From Parietaria judaica (Eukaryota > Streptophyta > Magnoliopsida > Rosales > Urticaceae): a stretch of 64,000 nucleotides of DNA. Positions 38,400 to 49,627 of this stretch are shown piece by piece. The notes below the pieces were generated by a model. That model searched no databases, was not told the DNA's origin, and worked only from the letters and a program-made list of their open reading frames with translations. The position numbers and the translations under genes were made by a program. The DNA is taken from positions 22,662,001 through 22,726,000 of the forward strand of contig OX940860.1 of NCBI GenBank assembly GCA_954871525.1, written 5' to 3'. Each line of letters starts with the position of its first letter. Position 1 is the first letter of the stretch.

Positions 38400-40389
38400 T
38401 TGGCATGACGGTTTTGGCTATACCGGATCAATAATGATGCAAAAAGAGTTGAGAATTCATATTTGATGTTAGCAATGACCGGTATGATTATCCCGGATAA
38501 ATAATTTATTAATGAACAATATGGTTCGTTGAATTCTCATATGGTGATTTATTTAAAGTGAAGTATTCATTGAAACATTAGCATGTTGTGATTAGTAAAC
38601 CTGGAATATTTATGGGCCTATATATTAGTGAAATATTATGAGTAGATGCATCTACAAAAATATCAAGAAATATATATATTAAGCAGCAACTTGAAGTTTG
38701 CGAGAAAATTCCAAATTATGAAATGAATTTCGTTGACTGCTAAATGAAAAAAGGCATCCTATGTGATGAGTATAAGAATCACCTTATTGGTCTAGTCAAA
38801 TATTTTGTTAATACCTCCATTGAATATAGACAATTATTGAAAACAAAGTTCCCTACTAATTAAGGATATCATGCATCAAGCCAACGATAAATATTAAAGA
38901 TCTCCCCGATTTATAAGGTTCCCATCTATAGTATTTTTATGTGCGATATGATATTGTAATCCCCACCACAGCACATATAAGATGGTTTCTCTCGAGACGA
39001 GAGAATATTTTAATGATAATTTTGTCACAGCGAGGGGAAGAAAATAGACAGTTGAATATACATGTAGAAATTGAAATTAATATGATCCTCATTTATACTG
39101 CCAATCACTCAAGAAGAGTTGATATATATATGTTATGCTCCAATCCCAGAAGGATATTTAGATTGAAATATGATATTAACATGTTACTCGAATCCCAAAG
39201 GCAATGGCGAAATTGCATGGAGCAAATAAATAAATAGCCATATTAAGGAGGTAGGTTTTCCATAAGAAACCATTGAAATTACTATTCCAAATCCATAGAA
39301 GGTTATGAGGTACCTGAAAATTATTGAAATATAAAAGAGCTCAAAAGTTGTGTCGTTATATTGAACAAATGGGATCGAGAGTTATTAGAAATTGTCGACA
39401 ACACGTACATACAAATTAGCGCTATATAAATAGAAAAGAAATATAGAGGATCTGGAATTATTGAAATTGAAAAACAGTTGGCCAAATATGAAGACACGAT
39501 ATTAGACCAGAAATCCAAACATTTTGAAAGTGGGCATGCCAGTGGGGTACAAAGATATATACGAAGTTATATTGAATTAAATTTATGTGAACATTTCGCG
39601 AATCCTGGCATTTAATGTCCTTTGTGGTGGATATAGTATATATGGCAGTATTAAGTTTATAATATGTGTCTCACAAAAGTGATTACCAAGACTTATGAAC
39701 TATGGATCCCGAAGACCCGAATAATAACAAAATCCTAGGTTATATATATAGGAGCATAAGTTAAATACTAAATATGAATTTATAGAAAACGTCCTTGTCA
39801 CTCTTTCTATGATGAACATAAGCCGTAAGAATTCCCAAAGAATTCATTGTGGCAATGTATTGATTGAGAATTTTTTTAATGAGAATAAAAGAGTTAGTAG
39901 AACTCTGTACGATTTAGAAATATTCATTGAGTACCCCAATGATTATGATATTATGAAATATTTTGTTTTAAGTGATGGATCTATTATATTATAGTATCTT
40001 TGGAATACTTGTGTTTTTATGTTGTTTTACAGGTAAATCTATTACATAAGGATCGTTATTGGATAATGAAGTATATATATCATCAAGAAATTATCTCAGT
40101 TCGCGGAAAAATGCTTACAATAAAGTGAAAGATTCGATTCAAGCAATTGTCTGGCGGATTTTCTCACAGAGGCGCTACTTGCTTCATCAATCAAGAAACC
40201 GGCTCATAAGATTGGAATGATACAGCTCCGAGAAGTTAAATGTTCGTGTCATCAGGGGGAGTAGTACGCGTTGTACTCTTTTTCCTTTACCAAGGTTTTG
40301 TCCCACACTGGGTTTTCCTGGAAAGGTTTTAACGAGGCAACTTAAACTCAATTATGCGTATTACGATGACATTGACATCTAAGGGGGAG

Positions 40390-40614
40390 TGTTATAAATC
40401 AAGAGATTTGGTGGATGTCAATATTGAGATAGTCAACTATGTCATTATGGTGTAATATTCTCATTCATTGTATTTCCTATTTCCACCTCTCTCAAGTCCT
40501 ATAAATAGAGAGGCATATGAGGTTCATTGTAACACATATCAAAGAGCAATAATACTCTCTCTATTCCCTCTCATATTCTCTCTTCTTCTTGTCTTTGTTC
40601 TTTAGTTTATAACA
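40390..40614 (+). repeat. 3' LTR of the eroded Copia element
   Basis: 225-bp copy of 36849-37071, directly preceded by the polypurine tract. Confidence 0.9.
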
Positions 40615-40722
40615 CCAATAATATTCAATTTGCTGAAAAAGTGTTCAATAATATTTTCCATCCAAATGGCTTGATATCCGTTTGTCAACGCCATGGCATG
40701 ATGTTGACTTTGTAGGAGTTTT

Positions 40723-40871
40723 TGTGGCATATGTGCCTAAAAATTAGGGATTGAGCTCACATAAGCCCACATGAATTAATAAGTTTATTTATAAAATTAA
40801 TTAGAGAATTAAAATGGTTATTATTGAGCTTGATTAATATGATTCATAAACCCAATTAACCATAAACTCTA

Positions 40872-40912
<41 letters not shown>

Positions 40913-41700
40913 GGTGATTAGCAAATGGGAAACCTATTTCATTCTTTGTAATCACATATTCAAGAGGCATACTCTCTCCCAAATTGAGAGAAGAATTCGC
41001 TTAATCCCTAACCAAAGGAGAGAGGTCGAGTTCTTTGATCACAACGAGTCTTTGTTTTGTCTTCTAATTGTCGAGGAGGAGATAGTATTCCGACGAGGCA
41101 ATTCCGACCAAGAGAGGTGCTCCGTTAGCGACGTGGTGAACAACGTAGAGGACCATACATAATTTGGGCGGCTTGTGATCGACGACGGCGACGGCTATAT
41201 ATAAATCTCCGGTGAAGGCTTGGAGATCCGGTTCGTGATACAATCGAAGTATTCGCTAGAGAATTTATTCTCACTGGTTTAGCCTTTATTATTTCGTGTT
41301 ATCTAGATCTAAAGTTTCGAGGATATTCCTTGAATATCCGCTTCCGGTGATGAGAAAATCATCGAAAAAACCAACAACGGTATCAGAGGTTTTTTTTTTT
41401 TTTTTTTTTTGTATTTTTTATATCTCGCCTTAATTGGATTTTTTGGTGTAGAATGATTCTTAGAATTTTATTAGAGGTTCTGAAAACTTAGTGGGAATGA
41501 TTTTTCAGTTACGGGTTATTTCTTTTTATAAGGAACTAAAATTATAAGAATCACAAAACGGATTAAAATATTTTTATGATTACTCGTCCCTTTTAGAATC
41601 CCGATAGTTTGCCGTAAAACCACTGAAACGGCAACGACACGATTTTTTTTTCTTCTCTCCCCGCCACCAAGACGACGCTTTCATAGGCAACGACGCCCTA
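40723..41700 (+). mobile_element. Truncated Copia element: 5' LTR, primer-binding site and leader
   Basis: A probable LTR runs from TGTGGCATATG (40723) to ACCAACA (41376) and is followed by cggtatcagagg (41378-41389), two mismatches from the plant initiator-Met primer site tggtatcagagc. After a poly-T run the leader continues (41400-41700). There is no gag or pol and no second LTR. The left edge is estimated from the TG and typical Copia layout. An (AT)n tract lies at 40874-40904. A proline- and glycine-codon-rich segment with repeated tgggcc motifs follows at 41740-41940, perhaps still leader. Confidence 0.65.
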
Positions 41701-43463
41701 GAGGCGCCGTCAAAAGGATGGCCGGAAACTTAGGGATTTGCAACCTTGGGGTTGCTCGGCATGGGCTCTATAGGGCCATGCTTCATCGCTGGCCCAACTG
41801 GGCCCGGAATTTTTCCAGGCCCACGCGCAAAGGCCTTGTTGGGCAGCCCAACTGTTGGGCCAGCAACGGGCTGGTTTGTTCAGATCAGCCTAGTTGGGCC
41901 AACCCGACCTCGTTGGTCCACGGGTCTGGGCCAACCCGACATCATCTATAATGAATATATACCAGTTAGTAAATATGTATCATCTATACATATGCATCAT
42001 ATATATCAGTTAGGGACAAAAATTATACCAGCTAGTAAATGTTAATTTGATCATACTAAAAGTTCAAACTCAATTTTTGTTGTTGTAAGTATTTTATTGC
42101 CTATTTTCCCTCTACTCACTCATTAGGTGAATTTCCAATTACTAAATCCATGTTCCTCGCTTTACCAAAATGTTAATGATGCAAGATTATACCAAGCTAA
42201 GTCAATAAAAAATTAAAATATTTGAAACGGCCGCAAATTAATACACATACATACATGAATGATGTAATTTTCGTGAAATACATGAATTTCACGAATTTCC
42301 ATACATACATGAATTTCACGAATTTCCACACATACATACATGAATTTCCAATTACTAAAACCAAACGACATTTTTCAATACTTTATAATACATAACCATG
42401 ATTGAGCGATTATACTCGTAAATATAGCTCATCGAAGGTTATAGATCGACAACGGAAAAAAAAAGTACACATACAACAAATAGTGTGCAAATAATGTACG
42501 GCAAAAACTCTTCGGACGAGTCTTGTACGGCGACGGATGATTCTTCATCGTCGAGATCCGGAGTCCGATCAAGGAGCGGACGGCAGCTATCGTTGGACCT
42601 AAAAATCGCCGCCTTTCTCGCCAGAGGCATGGGCATTGCCAAATGGCGTTGTGCTTTGTATCTCCATTTGCAGTGACACCACTCGATCCATAAACGAAGT
42701 GCACTTTTAGATGCTTGAAAAAAAAAATGTAAGAGAAAAAAATGTATAAACATAGTACGAAAATGAAAGTATATATATGTATATATATTTATTTATATAT
42801 TGAAGTTGCATCTACAAATTGAAGTGCACTTTTAGATGCTTAAAAAAATAAAATGTAAGAGAAAAAATGTATTAAACATATAGGAAAAGAAAAGTAAAAA
42901 TAAAAGAAACTTAAAAAAAAAAAAAATACTAAACCAAAATGTATCTGTAAAACGTTTGTGTATATTTATTTATTTGATTAAAATGCATTTACTTATTAAG
43001 AATAAATAAGATAAACACATAATCCATACGTGATTGGGTAATAGACAAGGTAGGTAAAAAAGAAATAACATGGGTATTTCTTAATTAACGTCACATTATA
43101 GTATATATGTAAGGTACATTTGACATGAACTACTTAGATTCTTTAATAAAACGATGGATAACAAGAAAAATAAAGGAGCCAGTGTTTCTATACTAGATTA
43201 TGACTCATGAGCAAGACGCTTCTTTAGGCTTGAAAGGAAGTTCAGCGATAACTCTCCAACTTCATAGTTAAATTATTATTTCTATACACTAAAACTCACG
43301 TTAACATGCATGCAAGCTTCACCATGCATATTCTTTATAGTTTAGACTCTTATGAAAACAAAGAAAAGTAAAGTTAAAATACATGCGAATTCCACGATCT
43401 CCAATCTATATATAAATGCACAGAAACTGTACGTACATACACCATCAATTCACATCAATATTC
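41701..43463. other. Intergenic region upstream of the GDSL lipase gene
   Basis: Contains about three copies of a ~25-bp unit (catacatgaatttcacgaat) at 42265-42345, and a ~70-bp segment (agtgcacttttagatgctt) repeated at 42698 and 42824. A GC-balanced island at 42490-42680 is open in several frames on both strands (for example SSRSGVRSRSGRQLSLDLK on the plus strand). It may be a captured gene fragment; I do not recognise it. Confidence 0.45.
43409..43416 (+). promoter_or_regulatory. Original TATA box of the GDSL lipase gene, now separated from it
   Basis: TATATAAA, 53 bp before the Copia target site. Removing the 43469-49602 insertion and one copy of AGGAA puts it about 80 bp upstream of the lipase ATG, a normal spacing. 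The intervening leader (43430-43468) is C/A-rich like a plant 5' UTR. Confidence 0.6.
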
Positions 43464-43468
43464 AGGAA

Positions 43469-44201
43469 TGTAAGATCTTGACGCCCAAACTCCTTCAAGA
43501 TCCGATTCAACCTCGCACACAGCAAACACCAAATACACAGAATCAAGTCAGATATGCCTCAATCAATATACAAGAAGATCGAAACCAGAAATCAGTAATC
43601 ACTCAAACAAACAAAAAAAGAAGTTAGAATCCCTGAAGCGGATTGAAGCACCCGTCAGCGTCACTGAATACTGTCACTTCCCCACAACTCTTCCTTCGCT
43701 TCAAGGCCTCTCTACAGGTTTGAGCTAGTTCTTCTCCGGTTCTCACAGGGAACCAAGAACGCACAGAGAACCACCGAAGGCTGATGATCAAGACAATCAC
43801 AGACCTTCCTCTCCTTCTCAAACTCAGAGACTCTCAGAAGCTACAGAACAACCAGAGAAGATGACTAGCTCCAAACCCTAGCAGAGCACCGAGCAAAAGA
43901 TCACGAGAGAGTGGGGATCGAGTGGGCCTTATATAAGATAGAGACTATTGGGTTAATGTGAGCCATTGGATCATCCATAACTGAAGGGTCTAGATTTGCC
44001 GAGATCTAACTGAATCGGAACTACACGTCGTTAGCTCCAAACGACGTGTTCATGGGAGTCCAACGACGTCTCGTTTACTCACCAACACTTACACGTGGGC
44101 TCACACGACATGTAGTTTTTTCCTCAGTTAGTTCAGTCAAATATTTAATGGGCTTTTACAAAGCCTGGTCAATACAACAATGGGCTTCACACTAACTTAC
44201 A
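43469..44201 (-). repeat. 3' LTR of the young Copia element
   Basis: 733 bp, identical by eye to 48870-49602. TATA-like ctctatcttatataagg on the minus strand near 43930-43945. Confidence 0.95.
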
Positions 44202-44296
44202 ATCTCCACCTTGAAGACCATTGCCATATTCCTTTTTGCATCATTCGGGTTGCTGTGCTTTCGCACAACTGGGACTTACCTGTTAGGGATACGGGA

Positions 44297-47200
44297 CTAA
44301 GACTCTCCCACATGAAGCAAATTCAAACAATGTTTGAACTTGCTCATGGGAAGAACCTTAGTGCCCATATCAGATGGATTATCTTCAGTGGCCACCTTTT
44401 CCAGCTTTATTGTACCTGTAGATATGTGTTCTCGAACAAAATGAAAGCGAACATCTACATGTTTTGTACGTTCATGGTATACCGGATTCTTGCTTAATTG
44501 AATAGCGCTCTGACTGTCAGAAAATATAGTTATATTTGAATCTAACAGCCTAGCTTCTTTTAAAATACCCTGCAACCATATGGACTCCTTGGCACAATCA
44601 GCTAAAGCTACATACTCTGCCTCTGTAGTAGACAGGGCAACTAAAGGTTGTAACTGAGATTTCCATAATATACAATTTCCCCCAAGAGTGAATACATAAG
44701 CTGTGGTTGATTTTCTAGAATCTCTATCCCCCGCAAAATCAGAATCCACATAGCCTATTAACTCAAACTTATCACTCTTCCTATAAATCAGCCCCACATT
44801 ACATGTGCTATTTATATAATTAACTGACCATTTCAAAGCAGTCCAATGATCCATTCCTGGGTTAGACATAAATCGACTTAACAGAGAAATACTGTAAGAC
44901 AGATCAGGCCTAGTACTAATCATAGCATACATAATAGAACCAATGACATTAGCATAGGGTTTTTCAGACATTTTAACAATATCAGACTCAGACCTAGGAC
45001 ATTGGCTCTTATCAAGGATATGATGGCTTGCTAAAGGCATATTCACGGGCTTGCTGCTTTTGTTTCCAAATTTTTCAATTAATTTGTTCAGATAGGGTTT
45101 TTGATGAATTTTCAAAATGTTTTGGTTCCTATCTCTTTCAATTATCATACCTAAAATCTTTTTAGCACTTCCCAGATCTTTCATGTCAAATTCCAAGCTA
45201 AGTTTACCTTTTATGTCATTAATGCTCTTGATAGATTTACAAATCAAAAGCATATCATCGACATAAAGAAGTAAATAGATTGGATTTTCACATTTTAATT
45301 TAAAATAGAAACAGCTATCATGGGCACTTCTTGTAAAGCCAAGGCTGATCATAAAAGAATCAAACCTTTTATACCACTGACGAGGTGATTGTTTTAAACC
45401 GTAAAGTGATTTTTTCAGTAGACAAACTTTTTCTGGAAATTTCTTATCAATAAAACCTTCTGGCTGAGCCATTATTATATTTTCATCTAGCTCACCATAA
45501 AGAAATGCAGTAGTGACATCAAGCTGTTCTAATTCTAAATTATATTGGGCTACATATGCTAACATGATTCTAATTGTTTTAAATTTAACAACAGGTGAAA
45601 ATATTTCATTATAGTCAATACCCTCTTTTTGTGTAAAGCCCTTAGCCACTAACCTCGCTTTAAATCTTGGAGGATCACCCTCGTTTGTTCCCTCTTTTAT
45701 TTTGTATAACCATTTGCATTGGACAACTTTTTGGTCTTTTGGTTTTGTGATCAGATCCCAAGTGTGGTTAATACTGAGAGAGTTCATTTCACTCATCATA
45801 GCAGTAACCCACTTATCACGGTTTTTGGAGTTCATGGCCTCTCTAAAGGTACTAGGTTCATTTACCTGAACACTATGGGCAGCCACAAGGGCAGTAAAAA
45901 CTAGATCTGCGTACGAATACCTGGCAGGAGGTCTAATGTTTCTCCTATTTCTATCTCTGGCCAATTGGTAATCTCCTAATTCGTCTTGATTAGAATTCTC
46001 GGGCTGGATAACAGTGTCATGATCACTGTCTTCTACCCTAGTCTCTTCGTCACCCCCTATCTCTTCTTGGACAGGAATATCAGCAGTTCTATCTAGTTCC
46101 CCATTACCTATAGGACCTGATGGCTCCACCTCAATTGAGGTGCTCTCGGATTGGATAATATTTTCAGTGTGTGGTGTTGGATTTTCAGACTTGCAAGGAA
46201 ATGAGTTTTCATTAAAAATGACATCTCTACTGACTATGATCTTAACTCCACCTACATCTCTAGCCCATAGCCTATACCCCTTAGTACCATACTGCTGTTG
46301 GTATCCTAAGAAAACACATTTTATGGATCTAGGGTCTAATTTCCCTTCCGCATATGCGGAGCAGCCAAAGACTCTAAGGTGGCTAAGATCAGGTTTTTTG
46401 TTTGACCAAAGTTCCATTGGGCTTTTAAGGTTAATAGCAGAATAGGGACTTCGGTTTATCAGATATGCGGCAGTAGATAGAGCTTCACCCCAAAAAGTTT
46501 TAGGTAGACCAGAAGTGAAAAGTAAACACCTAACTTTTTCAAGTAAAGTTCTATTCATTCTTTCAGCAACCCCGTTCTGTTGAGGAGTTTTCCTAACAGT
46601 CTTATGCCTTAGTATGCCACAATCCTTGCAATAAGCATCAAATTCTTCATTACAGAACTCGAGACCATTATCAGTTCTAAGACCCTTTAATTTTCTGCCT
46701 AGTTTGTTCTCTTCAAGAGTTTTCCATTCTTTAAATCTAAGGAAAGCTTCATCTTTTGACTTTAGAAGAAAAACCCAGACTCTCCTAGAATAGTCATCTA
46801 CAATACTTAGAAAATACTTATTGTTTCCATGTGAAGACGTCTTCTCGGGCCCCCACAAATCAGAGTGAACGTAATCTAAATTGTGAGTTGAGAGATGAGT
46901 GCCTTTACCAAAACTAAGTCTGTGATGTTTCCCTAGCACACAGGTTTCACAGAAACTTAGTTCAGAGAGACGAAACTTACCTAGCATTCCATCGCTGTGA
47001 AGAACTTTAAGCCCCTTAGCGCTCATGTGTCCAAGCCTAAGGTGCCACTTCTCAGTCTCTGCATGGTTAGTCTCAATGGAAACAGTATTGACACTAGGAG
47101 ACTCATGAGTACCATCAAGAATATACAACCCAAAATACTTGTGGCTAGACAGAACCAATTTTTCATTTTTATACACATGAAGGGCAGAGTCCCCGCCCCC

Positions 47201-48319
47201 AAACTTGCAGCCCATATCATCCAAAACACCAATAGAGATCAGGTTTCTTTTCAAATCAGGTACATATCTTACATCAGTTAATTTTACCCTTTTTCCACTG
47301 GTAAGACATAAAACAACGGACCCAATCCCTTTTATACAACATGGATTATCATTTCCCATATACACATAATCAGGTTTAGTTTCTCTTAATTCTATGAGAG
47401 TACTTTTGTTTGGTGTCATATGATAAGTACAGCCAGTATCTATGATCCATGTTTTATCATTTATTATAACATCAGAGACATTCAAGACCTCATAGTACTG
47501 TGAATCATCAACATTTGTGCCCACCATGTTAGATTCATTAACATGTGTGATGGCTATGTTGGATTCATTGCTGTTCTTATTTTTCTTTAGCCATTCAAAA
47601 CAATTCTTTTTCAAATGACCAACTTTACCACAGTGAAAACATTTTCTGAGTTCAGATTTGGTCTTTTGAAAAATGATCTTCTTTTTCCCCTTCTTATATG
47701 CATGAGCAGATGAAGAAGTATTTCCTTTAACAAATAAATTTTGCCCAGATTTTCTATTTTGTTTAAGTTCTAGCTCCCTAGCCTTCAACCCTGATAAAAT
47801 TAGTTCCATTTTTGGTATTGAACCAGTATACTGCAAGGCATCCTTCACAACATGATAGGATTCAGGCAGCGAGTTAAGTAAAATTAGGGCAAGGCTGGAG
47901 CTAGACAACTCATCGTCAGTACCCTTTAACTGGAGGGTAAGTTTTAGAAAATCATCGACATTATCATCTATAGACTTAGCACTATCCATTTTGTAAGATA
48001 AGAGAGCACTCTTAATATAGATCAGATTAGGTGCCGAATGAGAAGAGTATTGAGTTTCAAGTTTACCCCAAAGCTCTACAGCAGTTAGAGCATCGTCGAC
48101 TTTCCTGAGGACAGAGTCTGAGAGGCTTAGAATCATCAGGTTGTAGGCCTCCTCATTTATTTCTGCCTTCTTTGCAAGTTGATCCTTGGACCATTTTGTT
48201 TCATCAGGTTCCAGAGAGATTAGAACTTTGTTATGCGATAACAACGCTCTCATTCTCTTTTTCCAACTGCCAAAGTCGATCTTCCCATCATAGGGAGATA
48301 TCTCAATCCTTGAATTCAT
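44297..48319 (-). CDS. Copia Gag-Pol polyprotein (1340 aa, intact)
   Basis: Single frame from ATG (MNSRIEISPYDGKIDFGSW) at 48319; the frame is open 14 codons further upstream but has no earlier ATG there. Domains in order: Gag (UBN2-type, 1-200), zinc knuckle CFHCGKVGHLKKNC (about 226-239), aspartic protease DTGC (about 293), pre-integrase HLRLGHMS (about 425), integrase core with HSDLWGP, a second Asp in DNGLEF, then PQQNGVAERMNR, reverse transcriptase with FLYGELDE, LKKSLYGLKQSPRQW and YVDDM (about 1019), RNase H with DSDFAGD, STTEAEY and KHVDVRFHFVRE. The C-terminus DMGTKVLPMSKFKHCL is typical. No stop or frameshift. Enzymes for reverse transcription and integration of the element in virus-like particles. 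Confidence 0.95.
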   Translation of the reverse strand: MNSRIEISPYDGKIDFGSWKKRMRALLSHNKVLISLEPDETKWSKDQLAKKAEINEEAYNLMILSLSDSVLRKVDDALTAVELWGKLETQYSSHSAPNLIYIKSALLSYKMDSAKSIDDNVDDFLKLTLQLKGTDDELSSSSLALILLNSLPESYHVVKDALQYTGSIPKMELILSGLKARELELKQNRKSGQNLFVKGNTSSSAHAYKKGKKKIIFQKTKSELRKCFHCGKVGHLKKNCFEWLKKNKNSNESNIAITHVNESNMVGTNVDDSQYYEVLNVSDVIINDKTWIIDTGCTYHMTPNKSTLIELRETKPDYVYMGNDNPCCIKGIGSVVLCLTSGKRVKLTDVRYVPDLKRNLISIGVLDDMGCKFGGGDSALHVYKNEKLVLSSHKYFGLYILDGTHESPSVNTVSIETNHAETEKWHLRLGHMSAKGLKVLHSDGMLGKFRLSELSFCETCVLGKHHRLSFGKGTHLSTHNLDYVHSDLWGPEKTSSHGNNKYFLSIVDDYSRRVWVFLLKSKDEAFLRFKEWKTLEENKLGRKLKGLRTDNGLEFCNEEFDAYCKDCGILRHKTVRKTPQQNGVAERMNRTLLEKVRCLLFTSGLPKTFWGEALSTAAYLINRSPYSAINLKSPMELWSNKKPDLSHLRVFGCSAYAEGKLDPRSIKCVFLGYQQQYGTKGYRLWARDVGGVKIIVSRDVIFNENSFPCKSENPTPHTENIIQSESTSIEVEPSGPIGNGELDRTADIPVQEEIGGDEETRVEDSDHDTVIQPENSNQDELGDYQLARDRNRRNIRPPARYSYADLVFTALVAAHSVQVNEPSTFREAMNSKNRDKWVTAMMSEMNSLSINHTWDLITKPKDQKVVQCKWLYKIKEGTNEGDPPRFKARLVAKGFTQKEGIDYNEIFSPVVKFKTIRIMLAYVAQYNLELEQLDVTTAFLYGELDENIIMAQPEGFIDKKFPEKVCLLKKSLYGLKQSPRQWYKRFDSFMISLGFTRSAHDSCFYFKLKCENPIYLLLYVDDMLLICKSIKSINDIKGKLSLEFDMKDLGSAKKILGMIIERDRNQNILKIHQKPYLNKLIEKFGNKSSKPVNMPLASHHILDKSQCPRSESDIVKMSEKPYANVIGSIMYAMISTRPDLSYSISLLSRFMSNPGMDHWTALKWSVNYINSTCNVGLIYRKSDKFELIGYVDSDFAGDRDSRKSTTAYVFTLGGNCILWKSQLQPLVALSTTEAEYVALADCAKESIWLQGILKEARLLDSNITIFSDSQSAIQLSKNPVYHERTKHVDVRFHFVREHISTGTIKLEKVATEDNPSDMGTKVLPMSKFKHCLNLLHVGES

Positions 48320-48856
48320 CCTGCACAATTCCAAAACAAGAACTCGACAGCAAATATTCAACTAATACAGCGAGAGAGAATACAAAACAAGCTAAAGAAA
48401 TTTATGGAACAAGAGACTTGTGAAAGTCAATATAAGAACCAAGAATTGGATCTGTTCCTTATATTTATCAAATATTTATTTAAACTTGTTGCTTAAAATA
48501 TTTCTTTATACTTGATCTGATGTTCTTGTACAGATTTTACAAAAATAAGATGGTGCAAAAATTATCAAATTCAAGAAAAATAGAAGAATATTTTCAAGAA
48601 CTTAATAACAAAGAGATTTTGGAAAGCTAAAGAGACAAAATACTAGGTCTGAGATCAAGACAAGTCAAGAATTCACAAATCTTGAAATTGTCTTAAGACC
48701 CAGAATTTTCTTAGAGCAAATTTGTAGAAGTTTGATTTGTGACAAACTGACTAATGCTAGAATTAAGAGAAACGATACAGATCTACCATTCAAGCGCCAA
48801 GGAAAGGTTTGACGGAGATCTGTGTTGTTGGGGAGACGAATCGGGGCTCGAATTAG

Positions 48857-48868
48857 GCTCTGATACCA
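48857..48868 (-). other. Primer-binding site of the young Copia element
   Basis: On the minus strand TGGTATCAGAGC, one base inside the 5' LTR. Complementary to the 3' end of plant initiator tRNA-Met. Confidence 0.9.
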
Positions 48869-48869
48869 C

Positions 48870-49602
48870 TGTAAGATCTTGACGCCCAAACTCCTTCAAG
48901 ATCCGATTCAACCTCGCACACAGCAAACACCAAATACACAGAATCAAGTCAGATATGCCTCAATCAATATACAAGAAGATCGAAACCAGAAATCAGTAAT
49001 CACTCAAACAAACAAAAAAAGAAGTTAGAATCCCTGAAGCGGATTGAAGCACCCGTCAGCGTCACTGAATACTGTCACTTCCCCACAACTCTTCCTTCGC
49101 TTCAAGGCCTCTCTACAGGTTTGAGCTAGTTCTTCTCCGGTTCTCACAGGGAACCAAGAACGCACAGAGAACCACCGAAGGCTGATGATCAAGACAATCA
49201 CAGACCTTCCTCTCCTTCTCAAACTCAGAGACTCTCAGAAGCTACAGAACAACCAGAGAAGATGACTAGCTCCAAACCCTAGCAGAGCACCGAGCAAAAG
49301 ATCACGAGAGAGTGGGGATCGAGTGGGCCTTATATAAGATAGAGACTATTGGGTTAATGTGAGCCATTGGATCATCCATAACTGAAGGGTCTAGATTTGC
49401 CGAGATCTAACTGAATCGGAACTACACGTCGTTAGCTCCAAACGACGTGTTCATGGGAGTCCAACGACGTCTCGTTTACTCACCAACACTTACACGTGGG
49501 CTCACACGACATGTAGTTTTTTCCTCAGTTAGTTCAGTCAAATATTTAATGGGCTTTTACAAAGCCTGGTCAATACAACAATGGGCTTCACACTAACTTA
49601 CA
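48870..49602 (-). repeat. 5' LTR of the young Copia element, facing the GDSL gene
   Basis: 733 bp. U3 is the part near 49602. It contains an inverted repeat with 10-bp arms ACACGTCGTT / AACGACGTGT (49424-49433 and 49441-49450), another acgacgt at 49463, and a G-box-like tacacgtggg at 49491. A palindromic ttatataa (49332-49339) could act as a TATA box in either direction. Confidence 0.95.
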
Positions 49603-49627
49603 AGGAACAAAAAAGAAAGAAAGAAAG

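Larger units (their letters stand above)
36849..40614 (+). mobile_element. Eroded Copia retrotransposon with both LTRs (target duplication CCAAT)
   Basis: Two LTRs of 223 and 225 bp (36849-37071 and 40390-40614) begin TGTTATAAATC and end TTTATAACA, with CCAAT on both outer sides (36844-36848 and 40615-40619). The 5' LTR runs into acgttatcagcacgagtc, a primer-site motif seen in plant Copia elements. The polypurine tract aagggggag (40381-40389) touches the 3' LTR. Upstream of it, 40140-40250 still reads like the end of a Copia polyprotein (ADF-LTEAL, then KIGMIQLREVKC). The rest is full of stops and deletions. TATA-like tataaatagaga lies in each LTR. The LTRs differ by several substitutions. 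Confidence 0.88.
43469..49602 (-). mobile_element. Young full-length Copia retrotransposon, Tork/Tnt1-like (target duplication AGGAA)
   Basis: A 6134-bp element with two 733-bp LTRs, TG...CA ends, AGGAA on both sides (43464-43468, 49603-49607), an initiator-Met primer site (tggtatcagagc on the minus strand, 48868-48857) and a polypurine tract aaggtggagat next to the 3' LTR (44202-44212). One uninterrupted polyprotein frame lies between. I could see no difference between the two LTRs, so insertion should be very recent. It lies 20 bp upstream of a lipase start codon, in opposite orientation, so its 5' LTR is the end facing the gene. The Tork/Tnt1-like placing rests on the integrase, RT and C-terminal motifs and is an inference. 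Confidence 0.95.
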
